Below the pieces are notes generated by a model. The model did no database searches, was not told the DNA's origin, and saw only the letters and a list, made by a program, of their open reading frames with translations. The position numbers were made by a program, and so were the translations under genes. Source: a virus. From it: DNA of 64,000 nt. The stretch's first letter is position 1, and each line of letters opens with the position of its first letter. The stretch is from positions 62,001 to 126,000 of the IMG/VR virus record IMGVR_UViG_3300031963_000004. One strand, given 5' to 3'. Below are positions 46,001-53,883 of the stretch, piece after piece.

Positions 46001-46524
46001 CAACTGGTGCATTGACTGCAAGTTCTTTTGTTGGTACAGCGACTGGACCATTGGCGAATGGTACAAGTAACGTCAGTATTGCATCAAGTGGCGGCAACGT
46101 AACTGTTAGTGCGGGCGGCACTGCAAACTTATTAACAGTTACAAGCACAGGTATATTAGGCACATTTGTAAATAGTTCGGATGTTATAAGAGATTACGCA
46201 ACTGTAAGTGTATCGCATGATTATAACCTAGCATCTGTTTTATATGTAAGTGGAGTTACTGGTGCATTGTCCTTAACATTCACAAATATTCCTACAACCA
46301 ATAGCAGGGCACTTGTTATTCCTGTTATTGTTGCACATGGTGCTACGGCTATGACTTATCCAACTTCAATATCAATCAACGGGGTAGGCGGACAAACAAT
46401 TAATTATTTACAAGGTACGACCCCAACTGCTAGAACTAACAAAACAGAAGTATTAGGATTAACATTAATTAGAACAGCTTCTAGTACATGGGTAGTTTTA
46501 GGTTTAGTTTCAAGTTACGGATAA
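40024..46524 (+). CDS. Giant repeat-built tail fibre/adhesin (2166 aa)
   Basis: 2166 aa. The N-terminus MSWPANPVNGQRVQINGVLY is a typical fibre start (PxNGxxVxxNGVxYxF). The body is built from a beta-repeat containing QPNITSVGTLTSLNVSG and NANLGNLVTANFF; the first phrase recurs 14 times in recognisable form (SQPNITSLGTL, AQPNITSVGLL, NQPNITRLGTL and so on), with elements such as GNVTAxN and SNTELLFNxxxNIG between. The C-terminus (ATAMTYPTSISINGVGGQTINYLQGTTPTARTNKTEVLGLTLIRT) looks like a fibre-tip domain. A long trimeric tail fibre is likely. The next gene starts 3 nt on. Confidence 0.85.
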   Translation: MSWPANPVNGQRVQINGVLYEFNAANETWDRIGGYPDNFIVEFLQTPNLVVTGRATFTDAGNVKIQGGFANYVLVTDGSGNLSWQPQADVSAAGVNNEVQFNTNDALDSSASFTFDKTSNTLTVPRIASTLTTSAQPNITSVGTLTSLNVSGNATFSNNITANNFAGNFSGNFTGNYRSPGSNTELLFNNQSNIGASNKLTFDGTTLNVQGNVTATNANLGNLVTANFINSTLTVANQPNITRLGTLVNLTSSGNIVAPNFVGNIVGGNISGNFVAPGSNTHMLLNYQGNIAATSNITFADGLMNVAGNINAANITAVSDITATTLTGSLKTASQPNITSLGTLTGLNVTGNATISGNVTAANLRGNVIGGTITGTFSAPGNVTEVVYNKQGSLGTSSNFKFDNETLTVTGNTISGNVYANSGTIGASSIVGTIATANQTSITRVGTLVNAAVTGNVTAGNVYANMGTIGAGFLTGTLTTASQPNITSVGTITSLTVSGNSTSGNVYANSGTIGANRITGNHYTAPTNSSNTQILINNQGNITGSSNLTFNGTVLNVASNVNAANITASNVTATLFTGTLTTPSQPNVTSVGTLTSLNVGSNVDVANVLTANKIIANSIETDVILGQLTAPAGLAANNQVLFNLNGVVDSSSKLEFNPIGTATLTLNGNLTTGNANLGNRVTANYIQGSILPISSSQPNITTVGTLTGLGVDGPINIANSVITIDSNSYIVGNLIPVTSPTSATDTFTGDGVQTLFVLSVLPYPGDIVNITIDGVAENPLNYTILNKDLTFNTAPAVGAAIVVQMQLNTPIYDLGSPTARWRDLWLSGTTIKLGTATITSTDTGTIDTGGGEFQSEVLTSTATDIAPFIVYSNVMVGNLNVQYLHGYEPSTSNLANTIVLRDEFHNFEANVITARLEGNATRSNTVINPAQPNITSVGLLTHLDVDNKLTAANIELSSNISAEYFKGSGAELYNINGANVSEVPLATFATDAQDAVFAVDAETAQFGVNVTGCSQPNITSVGTLISLKVTGQIEAGSIDASLGNIKGANFIGGNVSGNISGTFRAPGGIASNTEVLFNKEGNIGGSEGFKFNSLVNSLTITGKFNSIDANLGNLVDANFFRGSGNNLSNIRGSNVNGEVAFAATANSVAGANVSGQVANSLVAGTVYTAAQPAITSVGTLTDLNVNSGTLVTSNPIDLLQTWNNSSVAFTGIKQVVTDTQSSAESLLIDLQQNVGGVATSRFKVNKIGNLTTGNVITGNIEGTIITGAQPFITSLGTLSTLTISANIQSGNANLGNLARANFFSGDGSLLTNVPAGNRLQNGTSNLQIVNNGNINIAIDGTNDVLTLGNVSGVYVANLRGNLLSGNANLGNLVTANFFAGNASNLFNIVGANVTGTVSNATHACTANTVTNATQTNITRLGTLTELTLSSIADPSLGNNVTASFFTGVITQAASAQPNITSVGRLTGLTVGNATANTVFGNGTITAAGNIRGANIEGNLVGNGSGITYLNGGVVNGDVPSAATATTAGTVLSSSQPNITSVNTSSGLTSLKVSGETDLIGNVIIRSNLTVQGTTITANATTMNVRDPIIQIGGNTSGGALPNDDGKDRGILLHYHNGVTPVDGFMGWDNDLEQFTFASRVSVTNEVVTFSELGNIRASYFLGNGSQLEGLPPPNEIFKGTSNVKIPDLDGNVTISANSVANIVQIHGNRPSIGNGVIVAGNLTATRYFGDGSQLTGVTTTAISNGTSNVTFAGAGGNITMAVGGVSNVLQIDSVGNVEIKGLLKTGTGSGGNIAGANVISANTFIGNLANGTSNIRITQNGNVGISSNGVSNAVIIAGGLANVLTVAGNIDIGSNWFRGNGALLTSLPTPTSMTNGTSNIVVGSSTDVTISANGQSSIIAVKGSGTAGATGANVSGYLSVSGIITSTIATGTAPLTVTSTTRVANLNVNYANVSDFNVVTAQTTGTLYPALISGATSANYALGANAGLSFNAATGALTASSFVGTATGPLANGTSNVSIASSGGNVTVSAGGTANLLTVTSTGILGTFVNSSDVIRDYATVSVSHDYNLASVLYVSGVTGALSLTFTNIPTTNSRALVIPVIVAHGATAMTYPTSISINGVGGQTINYLQGTTPTARTNKTEVLGLTLIRTASSTWVVLGLVSSYG

Positions 46525-46527
46525 TAT

Positions 46528-49500
46528 ATGGCAAGATTCGGTTCTACTGCGAGTACGTTTGGTTTAACTTTTTCAGGTAGTTTTACACCAACCTCGACTA
46601 TAACTCCTTCAGCTTCATCAGTCACAGAAAATAGTTCAGTAACTTTTACAATAACAAGCAATTTAATAAGTAAGACAATTAATTGGCGCATAGTTCATAG
46701 TAATACTACCAACGCTGATTTTTTAAACTCCATTGGATCTGGTACAGTTACTACAAATGGTTCAGGGGGAGCATCATTAGTTATAACACCTATTAATGAT
46801 TTACTCTTTCATGCTGCTCCAAAATCTTTCACAATTGTTTTAAGTTTTGAAAGCAAAGATATATCTACCAGTTCAAGCGTTACTATCATTGATGCTGCTA
46901 CTGTATCATTTAGTAGTCCACCCTCAAGTATTAATGAGGGAGTCACAACTACATTTAATGTTACTACGACTAGCCTCTCTAATACAACACTATATTGGAG
47001 TATAGATTTATCTGGTGGTATTACTGCAGGTGATTTTTCCGCCACTTCAGGTCCTTTTTCAATAACAAGTGGTTCAGGATCCTTCAGTATCACCACAACT
47101 CCTGATATGACAACAGAGGGAGGAGAAGCATTTGTATTAAGTATTAGAACTGGTAGCGTTACTGGTACTGTAAGAGCGCAAACTACTGTAAGTATTGCGG
47201 ACACAAGTCTTACAAGAACATATGCATTTGGTACTATACCAACATCTATTAACGAAGGTAATACAGGTATATTTAATGTTAATACTACAAATATACCTAA
47301 CAGTCCAACTACAACATTATACTGGACCATAGTTAATACTTCTACAACTAATCTAGATTTTTCAGCAACATCAGGTTTTTTCTCTATAACGAATAACGCA
47401 GGATCGTTTTCTATAACACCTACACTTGATATGACCAAAACCGGTGTTGAAAGTACAGAATCATTTTATGTGCAAATAAGAACAGATAGTACATCAGGTC
47501 CTGTTGTAGCCACAAGTAACAACGTGAATGTCGTTGATATGGTACCAACTTATTCCGTTGGTCCAAATGTAACTTCTGTAAATGAAGGTGGCACTGTTAC
47601 ATGGACAGTTACAACTAACCATGTTGTTAACGGTACTGTTTTATATTGGAGTGTCAACTTAGCGTTTGGTATGAGTGTTAGTGATTTATTAGACAATGCT
47701 AATGCGACAGGTTCTGTAACTATCAATGACAATATAGGCACTTTCACAACTACTTTAAGAAATGACCAATCCACAGAAGGATCAGAAACTCTTTATGTTT
47801 GGTTATGGACTGATTCGAACAAAACTCAAGGACAGCATGTCGCCCAAAGTATTAACGTTACAGTTACCGACTCAAGTACTGCAATTGTACCATTTGTAGA
47901 AGTTGGTTACACAATCTATCAAGATGTGACTAGTGCGACCTTTACGCAACCTGCAGGTTCTTCATCAGCATTTATCATTGCACAAGGAGGCGGCGGAGGT
48001 GGTGCAGGTGGTTACGCAGTTCCAAACTCTTACGCTGCTAGCGGTGGTGCAGGAGGCGGCGGCTCTGTGGTTAGAGCCTTAGTTAATTTACCTGCAGGTT
48101 CAACACTATCAGTATTTCCAGGAACAGGCGGTGCAGGTAGTTTAGCAGGTAGTACTACTGACGGCGCAGCCGGTGCACCATCCAGTTTAACTGGCACTGG
48201 TATTAGTATATACGCAGCTCCGGGCGGCGGTGGAAAAAATTATAATTTACGAACAGGTGGTGATGGTGGACAATCAATAACAAGTTCTGCAAGTGGAGCC
48301 AATGTAATTGATTTTGGCATAGTATATGGCAGTTCTGGTACTAGCGGCGTATATACTACGGGTTCATTTACTGCGAGTATTGATGGTGGTAGTAGTGCGA
48401 CTACTGCAGGTTCTGGAGTTTATTACCCAATTAGTGGTGGATTAGGAGGACCAGGAGGCGTTACCAATAGCAGTATGTTTGATGCTAAAAACGGAACTTA
48501 TGGTGACGGAGGAGGTGGCGGTGCTGCATACAAAACAACAGGCTCATCTTCATACGGTAGAGGAGGCAATGGAGGTAAAGGAACAGTTATTGTAGTATAT
48601 GGTAACGGTAATGGATTTACAGGAAACCAACCGCAATACACTATAAGTCCAAGTGCAACAACAATCAGTGAAGGACAATCAGTAGTGTTTACTGTAAATA
48701 CTACCAACGTAGCTAATGGCACAGTGTTGTATTGGGATAATGACGTAAACATGCCACATCCCTTCTTCACAACGTCTTTAGATCACACTCAATCAGGTAG
48801 TGTAAGTATAAGCAGTAACACTGCAAGTTTTACGTTAAGTATACCATATGACTCTGTTGATGATAACAATGATAGAATAAGTATAAGGCTATTTAGAGAT
48901 AGCGGAAGAAAATACATGGTTGCAAGGGCAAGTATTGTAACTATAGAAAATTTTGCACAATTAGCTCTAACTCAAAACTGGACTTCAATAACATTCAATC
49001 AAGGCACTGCTGTTACGAATGGACGACCATTTACACCAAGCGGAGGTAGCGGTTCTTATTGGATACTTCCAGACAGTTCCGCTGAAACTGCACTTTCAAA
49101 TGTAGGTTTATCGTGGGATCCTCTCACAGGAACAATAACAGGTACTCCTAATGCTGGCTTAACTGCCTTAACTTTTAATGTACTTTATACTTCAAGTACA
49201 AGTACCGCTAGTCAACAATTATCGAGAACAATAACAGTTAGTGTGGCTTCTGTAGGAGAGTTTACATTGACAGGCAGTCTTAATGACGTTACACAATCTT
49301 GGACAGTACCTGCAGGTGTTACTTCAATATCAATGGTTTGTATAGGCGGAGGGGGCGGGGCAGGCGCATTTGGTTTGCAATATAATACAGCAGGTACACT
49401 ACTTCGCAGATACGGAGGAGGTGCAGGTGGGGGTGGTGCTTTATCATATAGAAATAACTATTCAGTATCACCGGGTTCAACTTTAACTGTAACTGCTGGA

Positions 49501-50193
49501 AAATATGGATCTGGTGCAATAAGTTCTAGGTCAGGCGGCGGTACTGCTGTACCTGATAGATTGGGACCAGATGGTACTGCCGGCGGCACTAGTCAGATTG
49601 TCCTAGGAGCTACTACACTAGTTTCAGCGGGGGGAGGCGGTGCAGGACTCAGAAGCAACTTTTCAGTTAACACATCAGTAACAGGTGGAAGTGGTGGCAC
49701 AAGAAGTGCGATAACAGGTACAGCAGGTGGAAGTGGTGGTAAGGGAGGGAACGGCATTGGTGCTTCATCAGGCACAACTACAGGAATTAGCGGTGGAGAT
49801 GGCGGTGGTGGTGGTGCCGGTGGTTATAGTGGCAATGGTGGTGGAGGGGGAAATGGTAGCACATCTACAACGCAAGCCTCAGGTACAGCAGGCGCAGGCG
49901 GTGGCGGAGGAGGTGGCGCCGGTGGTAGAAATGCTACACCAAGTACAGGTGTTACGACAACTGGAGGCGGAGCTGGCGGAGGTGTTGGTGCATTAGGTAC
50001 TGGTACAAATGGCACTGCCGGGACTTCAACTACACCTAACGGCGGTGGCGGATCGGGAGGTGCTTCAGGTGGACCAAGTGGTGTTGGTGGCAACTATGGT
50101 GCAGGTGGTAACCAAGGTGGTAGAGGTGGACCAGGTTATGTAAGAATTATTTGGCCGGGAACTACAAGAACTTTCCCTAGTGCAGCAACTTAA
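46528..50193 (+). CDS. Large adhesin: five Ig/Calx-beta-like repeats and Gly-rich tip
   Basis: 1221 aa. Five repeats of about 85-110 residues share [SP]xxxSINEGxxxTFxVxTTxxxNxTLYWxI (near residues 30, 130, 240, 345 and 710), like Calx-beta or Ig-like modules. Two Gly-rich stretches (GGGGGGAGGYAVPNS at about 488; a long G-rich region from about 950 to 1200) flank an Ig-like SGSYWILPDSSAETALSN unit. The C-terminus PGYVRIIWPGTTRTFPSAAT is typical of aquatic-phage receptor-binding tips. Gly-rich tip domains in S16-like gp38 adhesins form polyglycine-II bundles; a similar role is inferred. Confidence 0.82.
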   Translation: MARFGSTASTFGLTFSGSFTPTSTITPSASSVTENSSVTFTITSNLISKTINWRIVHSNTTNADFLNSIGSGTVTTNGSGGASLVITPINDLLFHAAPKSFTIVLSFESKDISTSSSVTIIDAATVSFSSPPSSINEGVTTTFNVTTTSLSNTTLYWSIDLSGGITAGDFSATSGPFSITSGSGSFSITTTPDMTTEGGEAFVLSIRTGSVTGTVRAQTTVSIADTSLTRTYAFGTIPTSINEGNTGIFNVNTTNIPNSPTTTLYWTIVNTSTTNLDFSATSGFFSITNNAGSFSITPTLDMTKTGVESTESFYVQIRTDSTSGPVVATSNNVNVVDMVPTYSVGPNVTSVNEGGTVTWTVTTNHVVNGTVLYWSVNLAFGMSVSDLLDNANATGSVTINDNIGTFTTTLRNDQSTEGSETLYVWLWTDSNKTQGQHVAQSINVTVTDSSTAIVPFVEVGYTIYQDVTSATFTQPAGSSSAFIIAQGGGGGGAGGYAVPNSYAASGGAGGGGSVVRALVNLPAGSTLSVFPGTGGAGSLAGSTTDGAAGAPSSLTGTGISIYAAPGGGGKNYNLRTGGDGGQSITSSASGANVIDFGIVYGSSGTSGVYTTGSFTASIDGGSSATTAGSGVYYPISGGLGGPGGVTNSSMFDAKNGTYGDGGGGGAAYKTTGSSSYGRGGNGGKGTVIVVYGNGNGFTGNQPQYTISPSATTISEGQSVVFTVNTTNVANGTVLYWDNDVNMPHPFFTTSLDHTQSGSVSISSNTASFTLSIPYDSVDDNNDRISIRLFRDSGRKYMVARASIVTIENFAQLALTQNWTSITFNQGTAVTNGRPFTPSGGSGSYWILPDSSAETALSNVGLSWDPLTGTITGTPNAGLTALTFNVLYTSSTSTASQQLSRTITVSVASVGEFTLTGSLNDVTQSWTVPAGVTSISMVCIGGGGGAGAFGLQYNTAGTLLRRYGGGAGGGGALSYRNNYSVSPGSTLTVTAGKYGSGAISSRSGGGTAVPDRLGPDGTAGGTSQIVLGATTLVSAGGGGAGLRSNFSVNTSVTGGSGGTRSAITGTAGGSGGKGGNGIGASSGTTTGISGGDGGGGGAGGYSGNGGGGGNGSTSTTQASGTAGAGGGGGGGAGGRNATPSTGVTTTGGGAGGGVGALGTGTNGTAGTSTTPNGGGGSGGASGGPSGVGGNYGAGGNQGGRGGPGYVRIIWPGTTRTFPSAAT

Positions 50194-50444
50194 TTCATTA
50201 TTTGAGCAATGAGTATTAATTTTTGTAGGTGATTAATACTCTTATTAATTTTTTCAATTTGACTTGCCAGCATACTAGTTCTTTTAGTTTGCCTAGCAAT
50301 AACTTCAGACCTACTTAATTCAGTAACCATATCTTCAATATTCTGAAGCATTTTCTTTAAGTCTGGGTTATGACTAACATTCTTCAAGTCTTTCCGTAGG
50401 TTGGCGCTAATGATTTGCCAATCCAAAGCAACTTTGAGTTCCAT
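50190..50444 (-). CDS. Small coiled-coil hypothetical protein
   Basis: 84 aa: MELKVALDWQIISANLRKDLKNV, then helices to QIMN. This protein type is conserved in T4-like aquatic phages. It is transcribed towards the adhesin gene and overlaps its stop by 4 nt. Function unknown; a fibre chaperone is possible but unsupported. Confidence 0.7.
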   Translation of the reverse strand: MELKVALDWQIISANLRKDLKNVSHNPDLKKMLQNIEDMVTELSRSEVIARQTKRTSMLASQIEKINKSINHLQKLILIAQIMN

Positions 50445-50468
50445 AAAATATTTTTAAAAAATGAGGTT

Positions 50469-50486
50469 TTGTAACAGAATTGTCAT
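50469..50486 (+). promoter_or_regulatory. Pho-box-like direct repeat upstream of pstS
   Basis: TTGTAAC, 4 nt (AGAA), TTGTCAT: the 7-4-7 layout of PhoB boxes (consensus CTGTCAT-4-CTGTCAY). It lies 61 nt before ATG 50547 and is followed by an AT-rich region able to hold a -10 box. Suggests PhoB control by the host under phosphate starvation. Confidence 0.65.
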
Positions 50487-50546
50487 ACTATAACTATTAA
50501 ATATTTATTGCAAATGAATATTTTTTATTTAAAGGAGACACACAGT

Positions 50547-51572
50547 ATGAAAAAGGTATTTGCATTATTAACCTTAATGGTTTCACAAGTCGCAATGTCA
50601 GCAGAATTTACTGGGGCAGGTGCGACTTTTCCATATCCGATTTACGCAAAGTGGGCAGAAGCTTATAAAGCACAAACTGGGATAGGATTGAATTATCAGA
50701 GCATTGGTAGTGGTGGCGGTATTCGTCAAATCAAAGCAAAAACAGTTGACTTTGGTGCAAGTGATATGCCATTAAAACCAGAAGAACTTGAGAAAGAAGG
50801 ACTAGTGCAATTTCCAGCTATCATAGGTGGAGTTGTTCCAGTTGTAAACTTAGATGGTATACAAGGTGGTCAACTAAAATTAACAAGTGATGTTATTGCT
50901 AACATACATTTAGGTAAAATTACTAAATGGAATGACAAAGCTATTGCCGAAATAAATCCTGGAGTTACATTACCTGCATTAAATATCACAGTCGTACATC
51001 GTGCAGATGGATCAGGTACAACATTTATTTGGACAAATTATCTAAGCAAAGCAAACGCAGACTTTCAAAAAACAGTAGGCGAGGGCACAGCAGTTAAATG
51101 GCCAGTAGGTGTAGGTGGTAAAGGTAATGAAGGTGTAGCAGCGCAAGTTCAGCGCATCAAAGGTGCTTTTGGTTATGTAGAATATGCATATGCTAAAAGA
51201 AACAAAATCGCACATACGCAATTAAAAAATCGTGATGGCAATTTTATTCAACCAGATGACAGTACATTCAAAGCAGCAACAGCTAATGCAGACTGGAATA
51301 ATGCTCCTGGCATGTACTTATTATTAACTTGGCAAACAGGCAAAGACGCATGGCCTGCAACTGGCGCAAGTTTTATTCTAATGCACAAACAACAAGCAGA
51401 TGCATTAACTGGTCGTGCTATTTTGAAATTCTTTGATTGGAGTTACAAAAATGGTAGCAAGATGAGTGAAGAATTAGAATATGTTCACTTACCACAGTCA
51501 GTTATTAAGTTGATACAAGAAAACTGGCGCCGTGACTTCAAAGGTCCAGATGGTAACGCAATTTGGAAATAA
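50547..51572 (+). CDS. pstS: Phosphate-binding protein PstS
   Basis: 341 aa from ATG 50547 with AAAGGAG. Sec signal peptide MKKVFALLTLMVSQVAMSA. Mature start EFTGAGATFPYPIYAKWAEAYK, then NYQSIGSGGGIRQIKAKTVDFGASD, HRADGSGTTFIWTNYLSKA, GNEGVAAQVQ and FGYVEYAYA are all PstS signatures with the phosphate-contacting Ser/Thr/Asp/Arg residues. It captures phosphate in the periplasm for the host Pst ABC transporter. Known auxiliary gene in marine cyanophages; here followed 9 nt on by a porin gene. Confidence 0.95.
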   Translation: MKKVFALLTLMVSQVAMSAEFTGAGATFPYPIYAKWAEAYKAQTGIGLNYQSIGSGGGIRQIKAKTVDFGASDMPLKPEELEKEGLVQFPAIIGGVVPVVNLDGIQGGQLKLTSDVIANIHLGKITKWNDKAIAEINPGVTLPALNITVVHRADGSGTTFIWTNYLSKANADFQKTVGEGTAVKWPVGVGGKGNEGVAAQVQRIKGAFGYVEYAYAKRNKIAHTQLKNRDGNFIQPDDSTFKAATANADWNNAPGMYLLLTWQTGKDAWPATGASFILMHKQQADALTGRAILKFFDWSYKNGSKMSEELEYVHLPQSVIKLIQENWRRDFKGPDGNAIWK

Positions 51573-51581
51573 GGGAAAATC

Positions 51582-52988
51582 ATGAAAAAATTTGCAAAAT
51601 TAAGTATTATATTAGCATTAGCAACTGCAATACCTGCTTTTGCTGATGAGTACAAAGAAACATTAAGTATTCTTAGAGATAAAGGCATTCTTACACAACA
51701 AGAGTATAATTCTAAACTCCAAGCATATGAAGAAAGAGAAGAAAACAAAAAGTTTGCAGAACAAAGAATCGACAAAGATGTTAGCGATAACAACAAGTGG
51801 AGACAAGCTAGAGCAAACGATGGTTCAGTTACCGAAAACGGGATCGGACTCAAAAGTAAAGATGGAAACAATACCATCCAACTTACAGGTAGACTTCATA
51901 TGGACTATCGTCAGTACGACCCCGCTTATGGTGCAGGTCAAACCACAGATTCGTATCAGAACCTAGCAGAAGTTCGTCGTGCTAGATTTGGTGTACGTGG
52001 ACAGTTCGCCAAAGACTTTAGATATCAGTTACTTGCTAACTTCGGCAATGAAGTAGGTGCCTCTGCAACTACTACAACAGCAGATGAAATGTGGGTAAAC
52101 TATGCTGCTAATCCTGAAATGCAATTTCAGTTTGGTTTGTTTAAAATGCCTTTTAGTTTAGAACAATTAACAAGCTCTAACAATATTGATTTTATGGAGC
52201 GTAGTTTAATTGGTAATACTGATGGTGAGTTTATACCAGGAAAAGAAACTGGCTTTATGTTACATGGTATTCCTAAGCCTGGTCTACTCTATCAAGTAGC
52301 ACTAAGCCGTGGTCGTGCTAACAAAGATGCATCTAATGATGGCTTTGATTACATCGGTCGTGTTGTAACAAACGTAGCCGAATTACAAGGTAGCAAAGCA
52401 TATGTATTACACTTAGGTGCAGCATATAGCACAGGCGAAGTTAAAGGTGGTGTTACACCAGCAAGCGGTAGAACAGAATCACGCAGTCAATCAGCATGGT
52501 TCACAGGTCCAGCGTTAAGTGGTACTACTACAAGAACACGCCAAGGTCTTGAAGCAGCATTTGCTTATAATGGTCTAAAGGTACAAGGTGAACAGTTCCA
52601 ATTCAATTATGATCCTACTACAGGTAACGATCAGAAAATAAATGGATACTATGTGCAAGCTTTGTATAACTTGACAGGCGAAAGTCACAACTACAAAGAT
52701 GGTATCTTTAATTGGATCAAACCTAACAACCCAACTGATAAAGGTGGTAAGGGTGCATGGCAGGTAGGTGTGCGTATCAGCGAGTTTGATGCTAGTGATA
52801 TTACTGTAGTTACTGGCAAATCAAATCGTGCTACTGCTATGACTTATGGAGTTACTTGGTTCTGTACAGATAATCTACGCTTTATGTTAAACTACGTAGA
52901 CACAAAGTTTGACAGTCTTGTAGGTAGCTCAGGTAGTCGTGTAAACGGTGACAGAGCAATCATGTTCAGGAGTCAGTTAAGCTTCTAA
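51582..52988 (+). CDS. Phosphate-selective porin O/P family outer-membrane porin
   Basis: 468 aa with a Sec signal (MKKFAKLSIILALATAIPAFA). An N-terminal coiled-coil EYKETLSILRDKGILTQQEYNSKLQAYEE is followed by beta-barrel strands: IQLTGRLHMDYRQYDPAY, RRARFGVRGQFAKDFRYQLLANFG, GLFKMPFSLEQLTSSNNIDFMERS. It ends RSQLSF with a terminal Phe, the barrel-assembly signal. These match the OprP/OprO porin family (Porin_O_P). It would let phosphate or polyphosphate across the outer membrane to PstS. A phage-encoded porin is unusual. A strong terminator follows; the two genes form one operon. Confidence 0.88.
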   Translation: MKKFAKLSIILALATAIPAFADEYKETLSILRDKGILTQQEYNSKLQAYEEREENKKFAEQRIDKDVSDNNKWRQARANDGSVTENGIGLKSKDGNNTIQLTGRLHMDYRQYDPAYGAGQTTDSYQNLAEVRRARFGVRGQFAKDFRYQLLANFGNEVGASATTTTADEMWVNYAANPEMQFQFGLFKMPFSLEQLTSSNNIDFMERSLIGNTDGEFIPGKETGFMLHGIPKPGLLYQVALSRGRANKDASNDGFDYIGRVVTNVAELQGSKAYVLHLGAAYSTGEVKGGVTPASGRTESRSQSAWFTGPALSGTTTRTRQGLEAAFAYNGLKVQGEQFQFNYDPTTGNDQKINGYYVQALYNLTGESHNYKDGIFNWIKPNNPTDKGGKGAWQVGVRISEFDASDITVVTGKSNRATAMTYGVTWFCTDNLRFMLNYVDTKFDSLVGSSGSRVNGDRAIMFRSQLSF

Positions 52989-52991
52989 AAT

Positions 52992-53012
52992 AAGCCCTTC
53001 GGGGCTTTTTTA
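52992..53012 (+). terminator. Rho-independent terminator after porin
   Basis: AAGCCC-TTCG-GGGCTT hairpin followed by TTTTT, 4 nt after the porin stop. Confidence 0.9.
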
Positions 53013-53017
53013 ATGGA

Positions 53018-53025
53018 GATAAATA
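53018..53025 (+). promoter_or_regulatory. Late promoter element GATAAATA
   Basis: GATAAATA on the plus strand, 8 nt before ATG 53034 and just after the terminator. It marks the following gene as a new late unit. Confidence 0.5.
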
Positions 53026-53033
53026 GACATATC

Positions 53034-53678
53034 ATGCTCCCAACAATAGCTTTATTTTTACACCAACCTAAGTGTTCAGTGCAAAGCGGAAATGGGATTA
53101 TCAAAGCATTAAGCCCACACTTTAGATTCAAGATTTTCACAAAACATGAACTAGAGGATGACTTTTTTGATGATGTGGATATTATTGCAGTTCCCGGAGG
53201 AATCGGAGACAGCGATACTTACAAATATCTGATGAAAATTCATGCTCAGTCCATACGGAACTTTGTCGCATCAGGTGGAAAGTACTTAGGAATTTGTATG
53301 GGTGCTTATTGGGCCGACACTGAATACTTAGGGCTATTGAATACGACAAGAGTGGTTCAATATATAAAAAGACCAGGTACCGACACACGCCGACCCCACG
53401 CAAAAAACATTCAAATCACATGGGAAAACAATCCTATGAATATGTACTTCTTTGACGGGTGTGCTTTGGTCGGGGATGAGAGTAAATTTGAAACTATCGC
53501 TAGATACAAGAACGGCGATCCAATGGCTATTATTCAAGATAATGTCGGATTAATAGGTTGTCATCCAGAGAGTGAAAAGCATTGGTATGATGGTTATAGT
53601 TGGATGCGTAGACATTATCATAACAACACTCATGGTAAATTATTGTTGGATTTTACATATCGCTTACTAAAGAAATAA
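53034..53678 (+). CDS. Class I glutamine amidotransferase-like (BPL_N) protein
   Basis: 214 aa from ATG 53034; a start at 53013 would lie between terminator and promoter and is disfavoured. Rossmann-like: VPGGIGDSDTYKYL, the nucleophile elbow GGKYLGICMGAYWA (Cys88) and GLIGCHPESEKHW (His177, Glu179), which form a Cys-His-Glu triad. This is the layout of type 1 GATase-like or biotin-ligase N-terminal-domain proteins. The substrate is unknown and no synthetase partner is adjacent; a stand-alone peptidase or amidase is possible. Confidence 0.82.
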   Translation: MLPTIALFLHQPKCSVQSGNGIIKALSPHFRFKIFTKHELEDDFFDDVDIIAVPGGIGDSDTYKYLMKIHAQSIRNFVASGGKYLGICMGAYWADTEYLGLLNTTRVVQYIKRPGTDTRRPHAKNIQITWENNPMNMYFFDGCALVGDESKFETIARYKNGDPMAIIQDNVGLIGCHPESEKHWYDGYSWMRRHYHNNTHGKLLLDFTYRLLKK

Positions 53679-53679
53679 T

Positions 53680-53883
53680 ATGTGGGTATTACTTATAATC
53701 GTTCTTAGTTCTGAACCTCCTTATAGACATAAAGGAAGTGTTAATAACTTTTATCTTACTGAAAGTGAGTGTAGGAAAGAATTGACTAAGGCTATGCAAG
53801 CACTATATTTAAAAGACACACAAATATCAGGAAATTGTACTTTTAAAGATTATCTTACACCAAACAAAACATTTGATCAATAA
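53680..53883 (+). CDS. Small two-cysteine exported protein
   Basis: 67 aa: hydrophobic start MWVLLIIVLSS, then FYLTESECRKELTKAM and SGNCTFKD. Same pattern as the 12077, 12195, 53884 and 54473 proteins. Starts 1 nt after the GATase-like gene. Function unknown. Confidence 0.6.
   Translation: MWVLLIIVLSSEPPYRHKGSVNNFYLTESECRKELTKAMQALYLKDTQISGNCTFKDYLTPNKTFDQ

Noticed and set aside
40320-46163. Minus-strand frames inside the 2166-aa fibre gene
   Set aside because: Repetitive antisense of the fibre repeats, without ribosome sites.
40024-46524. CRISPR array or tandem DNA repeat
   Set aside because: The periodicity is in protein-coding repeats of varying length and sequence, without constant direct repeats and unique spacers.
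47550-50093. Long minus-strand reading frames opposite the Gly/Ser-rich adhesin
   Set aside because: They are Pro/Leu-rich mirror frames of Gly- and Thr-rich codons, lack start signals and match no family; the plus-strand gene explains the region.
53013-53033. Upstream ATG at 53013 as the start of the GATase-like gene
   Set aside because: It falls right after the porin terminator and before the GATAAATA element, so a transcript from that promoter would not include it.
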